Assembly (NCBI GenBank): GCA_964017195.1
Contig: OZ024889.1
Location: 62,011,858 to 62,075,857 of the forward strand
From: Siderastrea radians
Lineage: Eukaryota > Cnidaria > Anthozoa > Scleractinia > Rhizangiidae
Length of the DNA stretch: 64,000 bases
Direction: 5' to 3'
The position numbers and the translations under genes are program-made. Below, one piece after another: positions 49,901 to 62,300 of the stretch; position 1 is the first letter of the stretch, and every line of letters begins with the position of its first letter. The notes below the pieces were generated by a model. It made no database searches, was not told the origin of the DNA, and was given only the letters and a program-made list of their open reading frames with translations.

Positions 49901-52900
49901 CATCAATCAGTCAGTTAGTCAGTCAGTCAAAGAATCAATTTTATGAGCAAAAAACATAAATAAATCACATTTTGATGACCTCGTGATAATTATTTTTAAA
50001 AACCAGGACCCTGACTATAAAAGGGATAGCCCCTCCCCCTCTTTGTCAAACAATCGCTTCTCCAACGTCTTTATCAAAGATGGCGGACTCTGCGAGTAAG
50101 AGGGGAGAAAGCCATTTACCAGAAAAAGAAGTCGAATCCTGCCCTCAATGCATTAATCTGAAGTAAAATATCTTCTTTGGCAAACTAAATCTTAAAACCA
50201 ACATTCAATTATTCTTTCTCAGTATGAATCTAATATTTGCAGCTTGGCAAGTTTTGAATTTCGTGCCCGTAACAGTCCCCCAATGGCGAGAGGTTCACAA
50301 TGGCGCACAGTCTCCTCTCAGTCAGATCTAGTCTTCTTAAGCCTACAAAATGCATGGCTTGTGTTCTTCCTTATTTTGCCATGCTCAAAGCCTTGGTTAG
50401 TTATTAACCAAAGATTGGTTTGATTCATGGTGGAGTTGTTCAAATTTAGGGCAAACTTCTGTCTTGAATCTAACCATTTGGTGTGCGTTTTTGTTGCCTC
50501 TTGTTCAATATTCAAGCAGTCCTTCGATTCGCTTACACTATTCGATATTAGTATGGCCGATTCTCTAGCAAAAAACCCAGATGATACTTTCTGAACACGA
50601 CAAAAAGGTTCTATGTCTTCCATCAAGCTACACACCTGAATGAAGCAAGAAACTCCACACAACATGATCGCAAGCTTTTTGTTTTGGTCCCTGAACCACC
50701 AGTTTATTGGACATCTATCAGGCAAGCACATGCAGACCCTTTGTTAACTGTTTTTAGCTTTTCTTATAATTATTTGTAAACGAACGACCGGACAAAGCAG
50801 TTCGTGGAAAGAGTAGTGCAGTCCATTTATCATTGGCACTTTTAGTATGGGGGTAATAGTTATTGTTATACTGTTCATAGCCATCTTGCTTTGCCGATCA
50901 CTTTTTGAGATGGATTCCTTGAGGTACTATCGATGAACAGTCTACAGCAAATTTGAGGTACAGTAAAACAATTTACTGTTTTGATTTGCTAGATCATTCG
51001 AGCATTGAATACGTGTTATGCCCCGTGTGTGTCCATCTCCAACATCGATGTTGATCGATGACTTATAAATACGGTTTTGCTCTATACTGAAATATCGACC
51101 TTTACAGTTTGTGAGGTATTGGGAGAAATGTAGTCATACTACAGAAAAGATTCACTGTACATCAACTGTGGCACTTTGATTTATTTTGTACAAAACATTT
51201 TGAAATTCAAACAAAGGTTTTGTCTGAGTTTGAAACGGGATTGCATGCCTTCGTCCAGACAGTATCAAGGTGCTTTACAATTTGAATTTGCAACAGACAC
51301 AATTTCAAAAGTAGCGCAGTAAAAATTCGCCAAAAAGGTAAGAACAAGCATAGGGTTTTTGAAATTTCTTCCCCGGACAATGTTTGGGGATTTCTTTGAC
51401 TCAGTACCTCTCAGTGTATGACTTTTATACTTCGTGAGTTTGCTACCACTTGCTGCTGAAGTTGACAGCTCGGTGTCTAGAGTGAAATGACTGATGGCTC
51501 GCCCAGAGCAAAGGTCCTTTTATAGTCAGGGTCCTTGTTTAAGACTTAGTAAGAGTGAAATTCACTTCAAACTTAATACAAAAACTTACCACTAAGATTG
51601 TGTATGGCTCATGCATTTGAATTTCCAAGTCATCGTCATCCGCACTGACATATTGAGCCAGCAGATCAATGGGTTTGGCTAAAAACAAATTAGGAATCCC
51701 TGTAAGGTTCAGAACTAAGTGGTTTGTTTTCTGGCCAGTATCACTGCATTGCATCCTTAGTTTTATGCAACTCTGCGATGGACTAGCATCCCATGGAACT
51801 TTTAGTATCTAGCTTTATCCTGCTCAATCAGGTTTAAATGCAGGCCATGTGACCATGCACCCTATATATCTTGTGTTCAGGAATTGAGGATGAGCAATCT
51901 TGATATAAAAATGATGTTTTGCAATTTTGTCCTGGTACACTTGGAACCAGGTTTAAATTTATATTTAGATTTTAAAAAAACTAATAATAATCATAATAAT
52001 GTACTAAAATCTTTCTCTCCACTTTTTAATAGGGTGAAGTTCAAAACACAACACAGCCACCAGTTTATGTTTTTTTACTGCTGTTAATCATCGTACAAGC
52101 AGCAAACTTCTCAGAAAACAAAAAACGTGATCAGAAGGCGATGTTCGTGCACTGTTATAAGCAGATTTTGATGGACTTTCTTAATGCTGTTTTTCACTAT
52201 CCACTCTTTGTTGACGTAGGTATGATTTCAAGATGGCAGCAATAAATGCAAATGCTAGCTGGCTTTTAAAGTTTAGTGTTTGAACGTTATTGAAAGGGAA
52301 AGCAAACAGATTTTGAAAGGGTGGCATTCTGTGACACAAAAGTTAAGACTATACTGTTTTGATACGTGAGCGACTTTCTTCATTCTTGACACAAAACGTT
52401 TGATGTTGTGAAAATTTCCTGTTAACTAATTACATGTACCTGCAAATTCTAAACAGCAATCACCAATAGAAAAAGGAAAATACCATTATTATACCTCTTC
52501 CGTCTTGGATTCGAATTTTTGAACGTAACTTCGCCTGCTCCAAGTGAAACTGAAATAGAAAAAGGTCAACAGTACAGTTTGTTTGCTAAAATTCACACCT
52601 TACAGAGTCCTCACAAAATTCGCTGGCAGCTGACATTTCACAGCCCACAGTTAATTACTTGCTGCTAAATTCATGTTCATCTTCACACTGTAACAAGCAA
52701 GGGGATCCAGACCTAATTACATTACACTTGTGCTTAAGATACATGTCTGTTTGCACCTAATACTAAAACATTTTGAGGAACTGATGACATTGCACCTGGA
52801 GTACTTCTGACTTTTTAAGTCTGTTTATCAAATTCAAAAGTGACAATTATTGTTAACTACTTTTTAACAGCTGAGAGAGAAATTAGATGCCTTCCAATTT

Positions 52901-53263
52901 AAAAGTTTGAGGACAACCCTGAGTTCTAATTAGATGGCACATGATAGTGAGCAACCAAAGTATTAGTGGGGTGACAGGCATCAACTGAATTAGCAACAAA
53001 GTAAGACTGAAGCATTGGAATTGGATTGGTCATATTGTGAGTGGGGAGAGGCACACTGCTCTGAATGGTGTTCTTACATTGTATGATGGAGACTTGAAGA
53101 AAAAGAGTGGTACGAAGACCTAAAGCAATATAGAGGAGGACTGTTCATGTGGAACCAGAAAGAAGACAAGGAGATTTGGAATCTGGCAAGAACACTAGCG
53201 ATGCACAGAGCAGCTTGAAAGCAGAATATTTGTGGCCTTATGAGCCTTCTGGCATAGTGAGAT

Positions 53264-53325
<62 letters not shown>

Positions 53326-53345
53326 AATGAAGATAATGATGATGG

Positions 53346-53384
<39 letters not shown>

Positions 53385-56300
53385 CGATGATGATGATATG
53401 GTACATGGTGATGAGATCTTTGTACCTTATCCTCTTGTTCTTCCCATTCTTTGAATGAATTGGCTTCCTTTTCTCTTTGAAGAGTTTCCTAAAAAGGTAT
53501 TAATTTTAACAGTGGATCAGAAAACCACAAGAACCATTTCTGGAATGTTTAATATTGCGTTGTGAGGTAAAACCATTCATGTAGGAGATAAATAAACTAC
53601 AAGCCATAACTGCAGTTATTATTAAATTCTCAATCTCTAGCTCACTGAATGTTTGGTTAACCGCATATGGGCTATTGGCGAATAACCCTCACTGCTTTTT
53701 GCCTAAAAAGTAAGGAAAATGGACGCCATATCAAGTGCAATGGCCTTCAAAATTTCACTGGCAAATCAAAAATTTTGTCCAAAAATATACTTAGCAAAAA
53801 ATTCAACAATGGTTACTGAAGTTGAGAACTTGATAATACGATTAATATTACCTTAAGTTTGTGCTTGTTGCACATATATGAGGTGTTTATAACCAACTTA
53901 GCACTATGCACCTCACTGGTTAGTTATCACCGCATATCCAATGTACATTCATGGAATAATTACTGCTAATTACCCCTTTGGATTGTTTTTTTTCTGCGAT
54001 GTTTGATTCTCCTGTCTGATTGTTTGTTATGAAATTAACATGTTGAAGTTACACCAAAATCCTCATGGATGATTTTTGCATTCGCATGTAGTAAAATAAA
54101 GACTTGATCACCATAGGCGTACGGGCCGGGGGGGCGGGGGGGGGCTGCAGCCCCCCAAGTTGCGAAAAATTTCGGGCAAAACGCTTGTGATTCGGGCAAA
54201 AGCACTTGGGATAAAATGTTTATAGATTAAAATATGTATTTATTTATTGAGTCCGGCTTCTACAACACGACCAAACGGTCCATCTTGAAACGTTTGAATG
54301 GCTTTGCTGCTGATCTGCCGATCGCTAGCAGCCTGGCATTTGCTGCAGTTCACGCCAAACGTTCGCACCAATTCACATAAGGCGGGAGAACGCGTACGCT
54401 TTGTGAATCGCATGCAGCTCACATGCAGTTGAGTTTCAGTTGAGGACTTCGAGATCAAGAAAAGAGTTCAAGTTCAAGATCAAGTAGAAAGTGCCTTAAG
54501 GTCAAGCGGTCGACAATACGAAAGGTAAATAATTGGTAATTAAGTCAAGGCATTTTGTCGGCTTGTACCAACTACCAAAGCGTGGAGATAAAGATTTGCA
54601 AAAAATGCAGGAGGTTAGCTCTTCGGGTTTTTGCCCGAGTGTTTTTATTTTTTCTTTGGTGTAATCTTAATTAAACGGACTTATCTTAAGCATTAAACCT
54701 GGTCGAACTGTCCGTCATTGTCAAGCTAGGTGAAAATTTTGGAAACTCTCCAAATTTGCGTGAATGGAGATTAAAAGCAACAATGTGAGCGCATTGCAAA
54801 TCTGACAGTTGATTTTAGATTAGAAGAAACGCTTATTCCAATTTCACCAAAACGGCATAAGTTGGGTGTTTTTGTTCGATTTTGGTAGGGTGCACTTTAG
54901 CGTGTTAAAAGGCGAAATTACTTCTCATTCAGTGAAAGCTTATATATTTTTGGACCGCTGCATGATCTATTATGTATAGCAAAATGCCGGCCTCGTGTGC
55001 AAAAGCTGTGTTTTATCTTAGTTTTATCGTGTACAGTCCTGTGCGATTTGCATTAGAAATACATGAAAAAATTTTGGCAAAAAGAGATCCTCGAATCAAA
55101 ACTTATAATCTTGAATTTTTAATTAACATTATTAATCAGTACGCATAAAAACATCACACTGCACTATGCTCCGCAGCTTAGTTTTATTATGGAATGCATT
55201 ACGGTCTTTTTGTTACGCTTGAAATGGTAAGAACAGCATCCGATGCTTCAACTTCATAATTTAAAGCGATTTATTCAGAAAGTAAACGGTTACCGTAAAG
55301 TACTCTATTCAACGTCCCATTTTTAGACTGGAGATCGAGAGGTAGAGGTGAACCTTGAGTTATGACGGATCAAGAGCCTGATAGAGGAAAAAGAAAACGC
55401 CCTTATTGCCAGCGCGTTATTTGTGGTGTACGTAAGAAGGAACTCGATTCCGATTATAAAGATAATCATGCCAAAACTGTGCACAAAGGACAGAAAGTTG
55501 CTTTCACTGTGGTACGTGAGCGTAATCAGAGTCAGCTTGCTTTTTTCACCAAGAGCTCCGCGGAGTCGCGGCCGTCACAGAAGCTCTTCAGATCAGACAA
55601 CCAGACTGACGCACATGACCAAGAAATCACACTGGTTCCTGTTGGAATGTACAAAATGATGGCATTGAAAGAGTTGAAATCTCGCCTGTGTCGGCGGTTC
55701 TGGAACTGCAGGATGACCAAGATGAACACGTCCCTATTCAGGAAGCTATTGTGCGTTAGGTGACATTGTCCGTCAGGTGACATCACCCTAAGTGATTCGC
55801 CCACCAGTGCTAGCACAGGGAGCTTCTCCAGGCAGACCAACGCCTGTTCTGTCAGTTTAAGGCAGCACACGTAGGAAAATCGCTAAAAACACCTGCAGAA
55901 GTCATCGAAGTGTTGAACGCAAACAGCCTGTATGAAATGACCCCAGAATTTTCAAAGGTCGCGTCCGTTCTGGCCGTCATCCCCGCAATGTCCTGCTCAG
56001 CAGAGCGCTCATTCAGCGGACTCCGACGCTTGAAGACCTACCTTCGGAGCACGATGGGGCAAAATAGGCTGAATAGCCTCGCTATCGTGTGGATTGAGCG
56101 CTCTTGTGGGAACAAAGTTATTGTTAACAGCATGAACAAGATTATTAACACTTTCGGACAGCGCCACGGAAGGAAAAACTTTTTCTTTTAAGAACTTTTT
56201 AATTTTAACAAGATTGATCGCATGAGTAGACTAGTCAATAGAGTTCATAGAGTATGCGAGGTTTGAAAACAACTGTTTTTGGAGTTATAACAGTTTCAGT

Positions 56301-59300
56301 AGACGTGAGAATTGTGAACCTTTTTGTTTTTCTTGCAATTTAAGTTCGTTTATATCCAAATTTCAACGCTTACACATTTGGGCATTGTGTAATTTTTTCG
56401 GGCAAGAAGATTGCCGCCCCCCCAAGTCCGAATGTGCCCGTACGCCTATGTTGATCACATGTTTATTTTACAGTTGGCTCCCAATAACTTGAAAACCTTC
56501 AAGGGAAATAAACAAAAATGTTCAAGCTATTGTGATTTCGAGTTATTGAGGCTAAAATTATAAAAAAAATGACCTGAAGGTCAAAAAACATTCACTTCAA
56601 GTTAGCAGCAGGTTACACCGAGGGTTCAAGTTACCGGAAGACAACTGTAAGTAGTTTGCAGTCAAAAAAACTCTCAAATTTGGGCTTTTTTTAAATACTC
56701 TGTCTGCAGTGGTCATTAGCCTCTGGGAAAACAGCCCTAGAACGACAGAAATGTATTCGTATTTCAGATTGTATGGGAAATAAGGATGATAAATGACAAA
56801 ATTAAACTGAATGGACTGAGCAATTTTATGTACCCTTTCTTCTTCTCTCAACTGCTTTTCATGTTCCCTTTCCTGTAGATAAAAAAGACAAACCATCATG
56901 TAATCATGCTTAATGGAAAAATAAAAGGCAGGGAAGGAGGGAGGGAGAGAAGGAGGAATGGAATGAACAGGAATGAACAGTTTCTAACTTTCAAAAAGAT
57001 CAGTTTTCCAGTTTGAAAAACTAACAGTGAAAAAAAGAAACTAAAATGCTCATAAATAATAACTATAAAATTATATTTTAATGACTTAAACTACTCTTAC
57101 TTATTAAATACCAATGCTTGGAAACTTTATTATATTAATATTTTATTATTAACACAAAAGATGTAATCTAATCTAACTATCATGGTGGTCCCTCCTCAAA
57201 AACACAATTACTGAAAATGGTTTTCATGTTTTCTTAGTTGTTACCATTAAATTTATACCTTACACCTCTACATGGTATCACTAAGAAGTAGTACTATTTA
57301 TAATAAATAACAAAGAAAAAGAATGTTGATTGACCACATACCAACTTCATACAAAATGCACATTGATGAAAAAGATATCTACATGCACGAAAAGATTATT
57401 GTGATACAATGTTCATCCATACTTACAACTCTCCTTCTTTTAACCTTTTCCAGTTCTCTCTGGACAAAAGAAGAAAGAAATGCTATTTAGAAGGACTGGA
57501 GTTGGTTAATTTTTTCCAAAAAGAAATTAAACATTTGGTGCAGAAAAGGCCAGTCAAGAGAATAACCTTCAAATGGGACAAGGTGATCAATCAGCTACTA
57601 GCAAACCCATCAACATCCAAAAATTAGGGCAATGGTGATCTTATCCAAAGGTTAGGGATTCAAATGCACCAGTATCGAAGATTTTCCTTTGTTCTTGGAG
57701 ACCCAAATTTCCTTTCAAGGGCAAGCAGTGCAGTTCCTCAGTAGCAGTCTGCTTTCCCCTCGTTTTTTTTTTTTTTGAGTTGGGAAGAAAGAAGACACTG
57801 CTCCAGCTCGTAATAACATTATTTTGATCTAACCTCCATCCAATATAAGGGAAACAACCACTGCCAAAGGGAAATTCATTACATTTATCCACTTTCAAGC
57901 ATTCAAATGTTCACTGAATAAATTCCCATTTATTTATCAATTTTTACAACTGGCCACCAAATCAATGTTTGTGATCAAGGCAAGTGCCTAAGGATGACAT
58001 TCCTATCCCTTCAGCAGAAGAAACATGTATCCTGTAAGACATACATCTAACCAATCCCAATATATTACACCGTATAGCCAGAAGAGCATTGAGGGATACA
58101 ATACTAGTTCACATTTTGTAAAGATTCAAGGAAAATACAACTTTAGAATGTAGAAGCTTTTAAAACATTCTTATCACCGCAGGGGCCAAATTTTACATTT
58201 TCAGCAAAAAAACCTAGCTACAACCCATCACTGCTTCCCCTTTGGTCACCCTAAGCCAATATTTACATCACACATTAGCAGCCCACCACAGTAAAACCCC
58301 ACTTTACAAACAGTTGAGGACTGAGCATGGGCACCCCAAAATTATTGCAGGCAGTTGTCTTGGTCCCAACCTGCACATTTTCCTTAAAAAATATAACCGG
58401 TTTAAAATGGACACCCTAATGAAAAGGACGTTTTGACATCACTGTAATTTTTATTGCAACAAAACCTTACTTTTGCCTCTTGCTGTCTCATTTTCTGTCT
58501 TCTCCGCATTTCTTCTTCTTTCAAGTGTTGCTCCCCATCCTTTTCTGTTTTCTGTGAGAAACAAAAAATATTATCATATGCAGGAAAACATATTACCTTT
58601 TATCTCAGTCTGTACAAACAGCAAGGTGGTAAAAGAGGGATCCAAATAACAATTGTCGTGCCAAGTCTAGTTCATGTAACTGTAGGTAGTAGCTTCATGG
58701 AAGAACTTACAGCTTTTGAAAAACACAGCTTACCAGTATGTAGTTCTCAATTTGTAGGTAATGAGATTCAACAACATTGCAAAATGCCCCTACTCTGTAG
58801 ACAGGACACTGTGCAAGCCAAGGTAACCTGAACCCTTTAAGTCCTGATATAAAAATACATATTCTCCTTACTGTTCCCCATACATTTCTTATAGAACTAA
58901 TTTGGAGAATTTGTCTTAATATCGAGACATCCTATCCTTAGTGATCACTTCCTTTATTCTCGCCACTTGAATGTTCGAACAAGTAGTGATAATGTAAAGA
59001 GAAATTTTATTCCATCATTATAGGGCTTAAAGGGTGAAATAACAGTGGACTCACCTTGTGCCAAACAAAATTTTCAAGTAAATGGGCATCACCAAATGGA
59101 TTGTCTGTATTTGTATATTCCTGAGAATACAAACCAAAAAGTAAAATATTGAAATATCATTGTTGAAAAAAAGCTTCAAACTGTAAATCAGTCATTTTTA
59201 ACATAAATGCTCTGAAAATCAGTTTTAATTAAAAAAATCAACAATAAAACACCTTACCAGATATTCATCATCCCACCCCATTTCTTTTCTTTTCTTTCTC

Positions 59301-62300
59301 TCTTTTGCTTCCTGTAAGGCAAAAATGTATCCCATTATTATACACGAGGTTGTATGCCCTGGGCTTATGCCTAGAACTTCATAAGGGAATTTGAATTTGT
59401 TGTAGTGGGGGCCACGAAGTTATCAGTGTTTTTACTAATGTCAAGTGTTTACTCAGGGTTCTCATTAAGATTTGAAGTAAACGGCTAGGATCTAAAAGTA
59501 GGCGACTTGGCGTTCAAGTGTCGAAGGCACGAGCTTCTAGGGGGGGTCTGGGGGCATGCTCCCCCTGAAAATTTTGAAAAACTGGAGCCTCAGAGATGCT
59601 ATTTCATGCATTCTGGTGAGAGTTTTTCACAAAAAACGTTACTTGTAAGCAAGATAAAAGAAGCCAAGCCTTTTAAAATTTAACTTAAGGTTTACACATT
59701 TTTGAATTGTTTCATGTACATGTAACTCAGCAAATTGAAAACCATGTTCACGTTCAAATGAAGCTTTTCCATTGAGTGATATGATGCATAATAAAAGTTT
59801 AGATAACACAACTAAAATAGCTGTAATATATATATATATGTAATATATTCATCTATAAGACGCACCCCAAATTAGCGATAATTTGTGACAGAAATACTGG
59901 CTTTCGTGAAAAAAAAAAGAAAGAAAAAGAAAACGGTGTGGCTTGTAACCGAAAAAATACGGACGTATACAGCATAGAAACTTTAGTTCATTTCCATATG
60001 ATCGAATGTGACCGGTCAACATGACCGGCAAGGTGAACACTTGACTGGTCAAACCCCCAATCAGGCCGGACATTGTCCGTTGACTGGCTGTTATTTCCAG
60101 CCCTGTACTCGGTCTTCACTAGCATGCTGGTTGTTTAAAGGACACTTCATCCAAGCCTTCAATAGTTCAACTTACATGTAAGGATCACTTCCAGAATAAT
60201 CAAGGGGTCCCTCCATCCACACTTAGGGGACATGCCATACAAGCTGGACAGACAGTCTATAACTTATTTTATCTGCAGCCAAAAACCCACATGATGCAAC
60301 CTGCCTGTTGGGCACATAAAAGTAAAAATCTACTAGTTCCACAGAAAGACCCACTGCCATTGGGCTATCGGACAGGCAATTACAGTACTTTATGTCGTGG
60401 CTCACAACTCATAAACACCGCATTTTAGGTAGTTGCTGCACTCAATTTTATTGAATCTTTGTACAAATCAGACAGGTTACCTTTTTGGCAAGTCTCCTTG
60501 CACGTTTCTCTTCAGGTGTCTCTAATGCTTTCAACAATTCTTTTTCTTTCCTGAGAATTAAAAACACAGACTCAATGAAAACAAATCATGCAAACTTAAT
60601 CTTGGCCAACCTTGCTAAGTTCAGGAATCACTCTGCAAGGCATGATGACAAGACATTTAGTATCTCATATCCATATCTCACAGCCAAGTAACTGGTACAT
60701 TTTCCATCACTGCAGCCACATACATTAAATATACTATCCCTCCTGAACAAACACGAAGTACAGATAGAGCTTAAGTCAGAAAATGCATGCGTCATTAATG
60801 TATGGGGCTGTGCAGAAAGTTTTATTCCCGCCAAGAATCTTATTTTTGGGACGTTTTCAACAAGGAGACATTGAACCACTTGTGACGTCATCATTTTTGA
60901 CGTCACCAGATTGTTTTGATAAGCAGCTAACACAGCAAGGACAGAACCATCCATACGTATGTCCATTTTGAATATCGACCAAATTCTGGTAGAGCTATAC
61001 CAGAAAAAACGTGTCCAAATTTGGGTGCAAAGATGGTGGTAAAATTGGCCAAGTCACCTAGCTAGCTGATCAATGTTCGATTTCCAGGTTTTTAGAAGGG
61101 CTGAGGCCAAACTTTTCCAGTGGATAGAAAGGGGATAAAGGGTAGAAGATAAAGAGAAAAGAAAGGGAGAGAAAAGGGAAAGCAAAAGAAGCGAGAAAAA
61201 AAATTGGAAATGAATCTGCAAAAAAAAAAAAAAAAAAAAAAAACAAGTCCAAATTTTGGCTTATGTGCATGCGTCAAAGCAAAATATTGTACAATTTACA
61301 ACAGAAGCTGACTCAAAATGTAGCTAAAGTGTAAGAAAACGCTTTTGTAGCAACGTTTAGTGGCATTTGGCAACACAGCACTTACAAAACCGCTTTAACA
61401 GTAAAAAATGCGTTTTTTGAGTAAACAAAGGCCAGGGGGAAAGGGTTAAAAAGTAATTTAAATTTGTTTTTTATTTTCTACCTCACCAGCTACTTCGAAG
61501 AGCTCATGCTAGTGGGCTGTATGCTATTTGCGTAATGAGTAATAATTTTGAATACCGTAAATGATCTAATAAATGCCCACTCTCAAATAAACGCCTCATT
61601 TCTAATAAACGCCCTCCCTGAGGTGTCAAGTTTGTATTAGACGCTCCCCTCTATTAAACACCCCGTGTCTAATAGATGCCCCCCCCCAAGAATCGCCTCA
61701 AAAGCCAAGAACAACTCGCCGTATTGGAGGAGGCCAACGATGCCAACATGGTTGACCCAGATGACAATGAAGACATTGATATCGAACTATGAATGACATC
61801 TCTAGGCTTTGCATTAGCACAGATTAGATTAGTCTCCTACTCACAAACTTTGTTTTCTCACTTACTCCGTGAGCAAACTACACGTCTTACTTGTTTTGGT
61901 GATGTTGTTCCGGTTAAAGTGAAATAAATGCCGCTCTCTAATAAACGCCTCATATCTAATTAATGCCCCCCTTTGGACCCTAAAATCTAATAGATGCCCC
62001 GGGCGTTTATTAGATCCTTTACGGTAAGACTGTTTTTGTTGTCATTATTGACACAACCACGTTACAGAAAAGTGCAAAAAAGAAAACCATGAACACTAAA
62101 GGCTAATTTACACGCTGCGATTTGTCGGGCTGTTTTGACGACCACGACAAATCGAGTAGCGAATCGGCATGTGTGAATGACAATCCGATACGCCCGCGAC
62201 TCCAATCCGACAAGTCGGCCGATTCAGAAAAATCTGTGACTGCTTCACAGATTTTGGCGTGTCGGGCCCCATTTTAAGAACAAAAGCGCAACCTGCAAAA

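Larger units (their letters stand above)
54112..56450 (+). mobile_element. hAT transposon, internally deleted, with perfect 8-bp target duplication
   Basis: TIRs CATAGGCGTACGGGC are inverted at both ends (15 of 16 bases). The perfect target duplication TTGATCAC lies at 54,104-54,111 and 56,451-56,458; 8 bp is diagnostic for hAT. G-rich/C-rich subterminal blocks follow (GGGGGGGCTGCAGCCCCCC on the left). Inside, a plus-strand N-terminal frame (55,362-55,763) and a C-terminal dimerisation region (55,850-56,191) remain, but the RNase H-like catalytic core between them is missing. Non-autonomous. It lies in cactin intron 7. Confidence 0.9.

Noticed and set aside
53074..53458. Poly-Asp, poly-Met and poly-Ile frames
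   Set aside because: All are readings of the (GAT)n microsatellite.
58454..58831. 125-codon plus-strand frame
   Set aside because: Antisense to cactin exon 58,551-58,471 and the adjoining intron. The real coding strand is minus.
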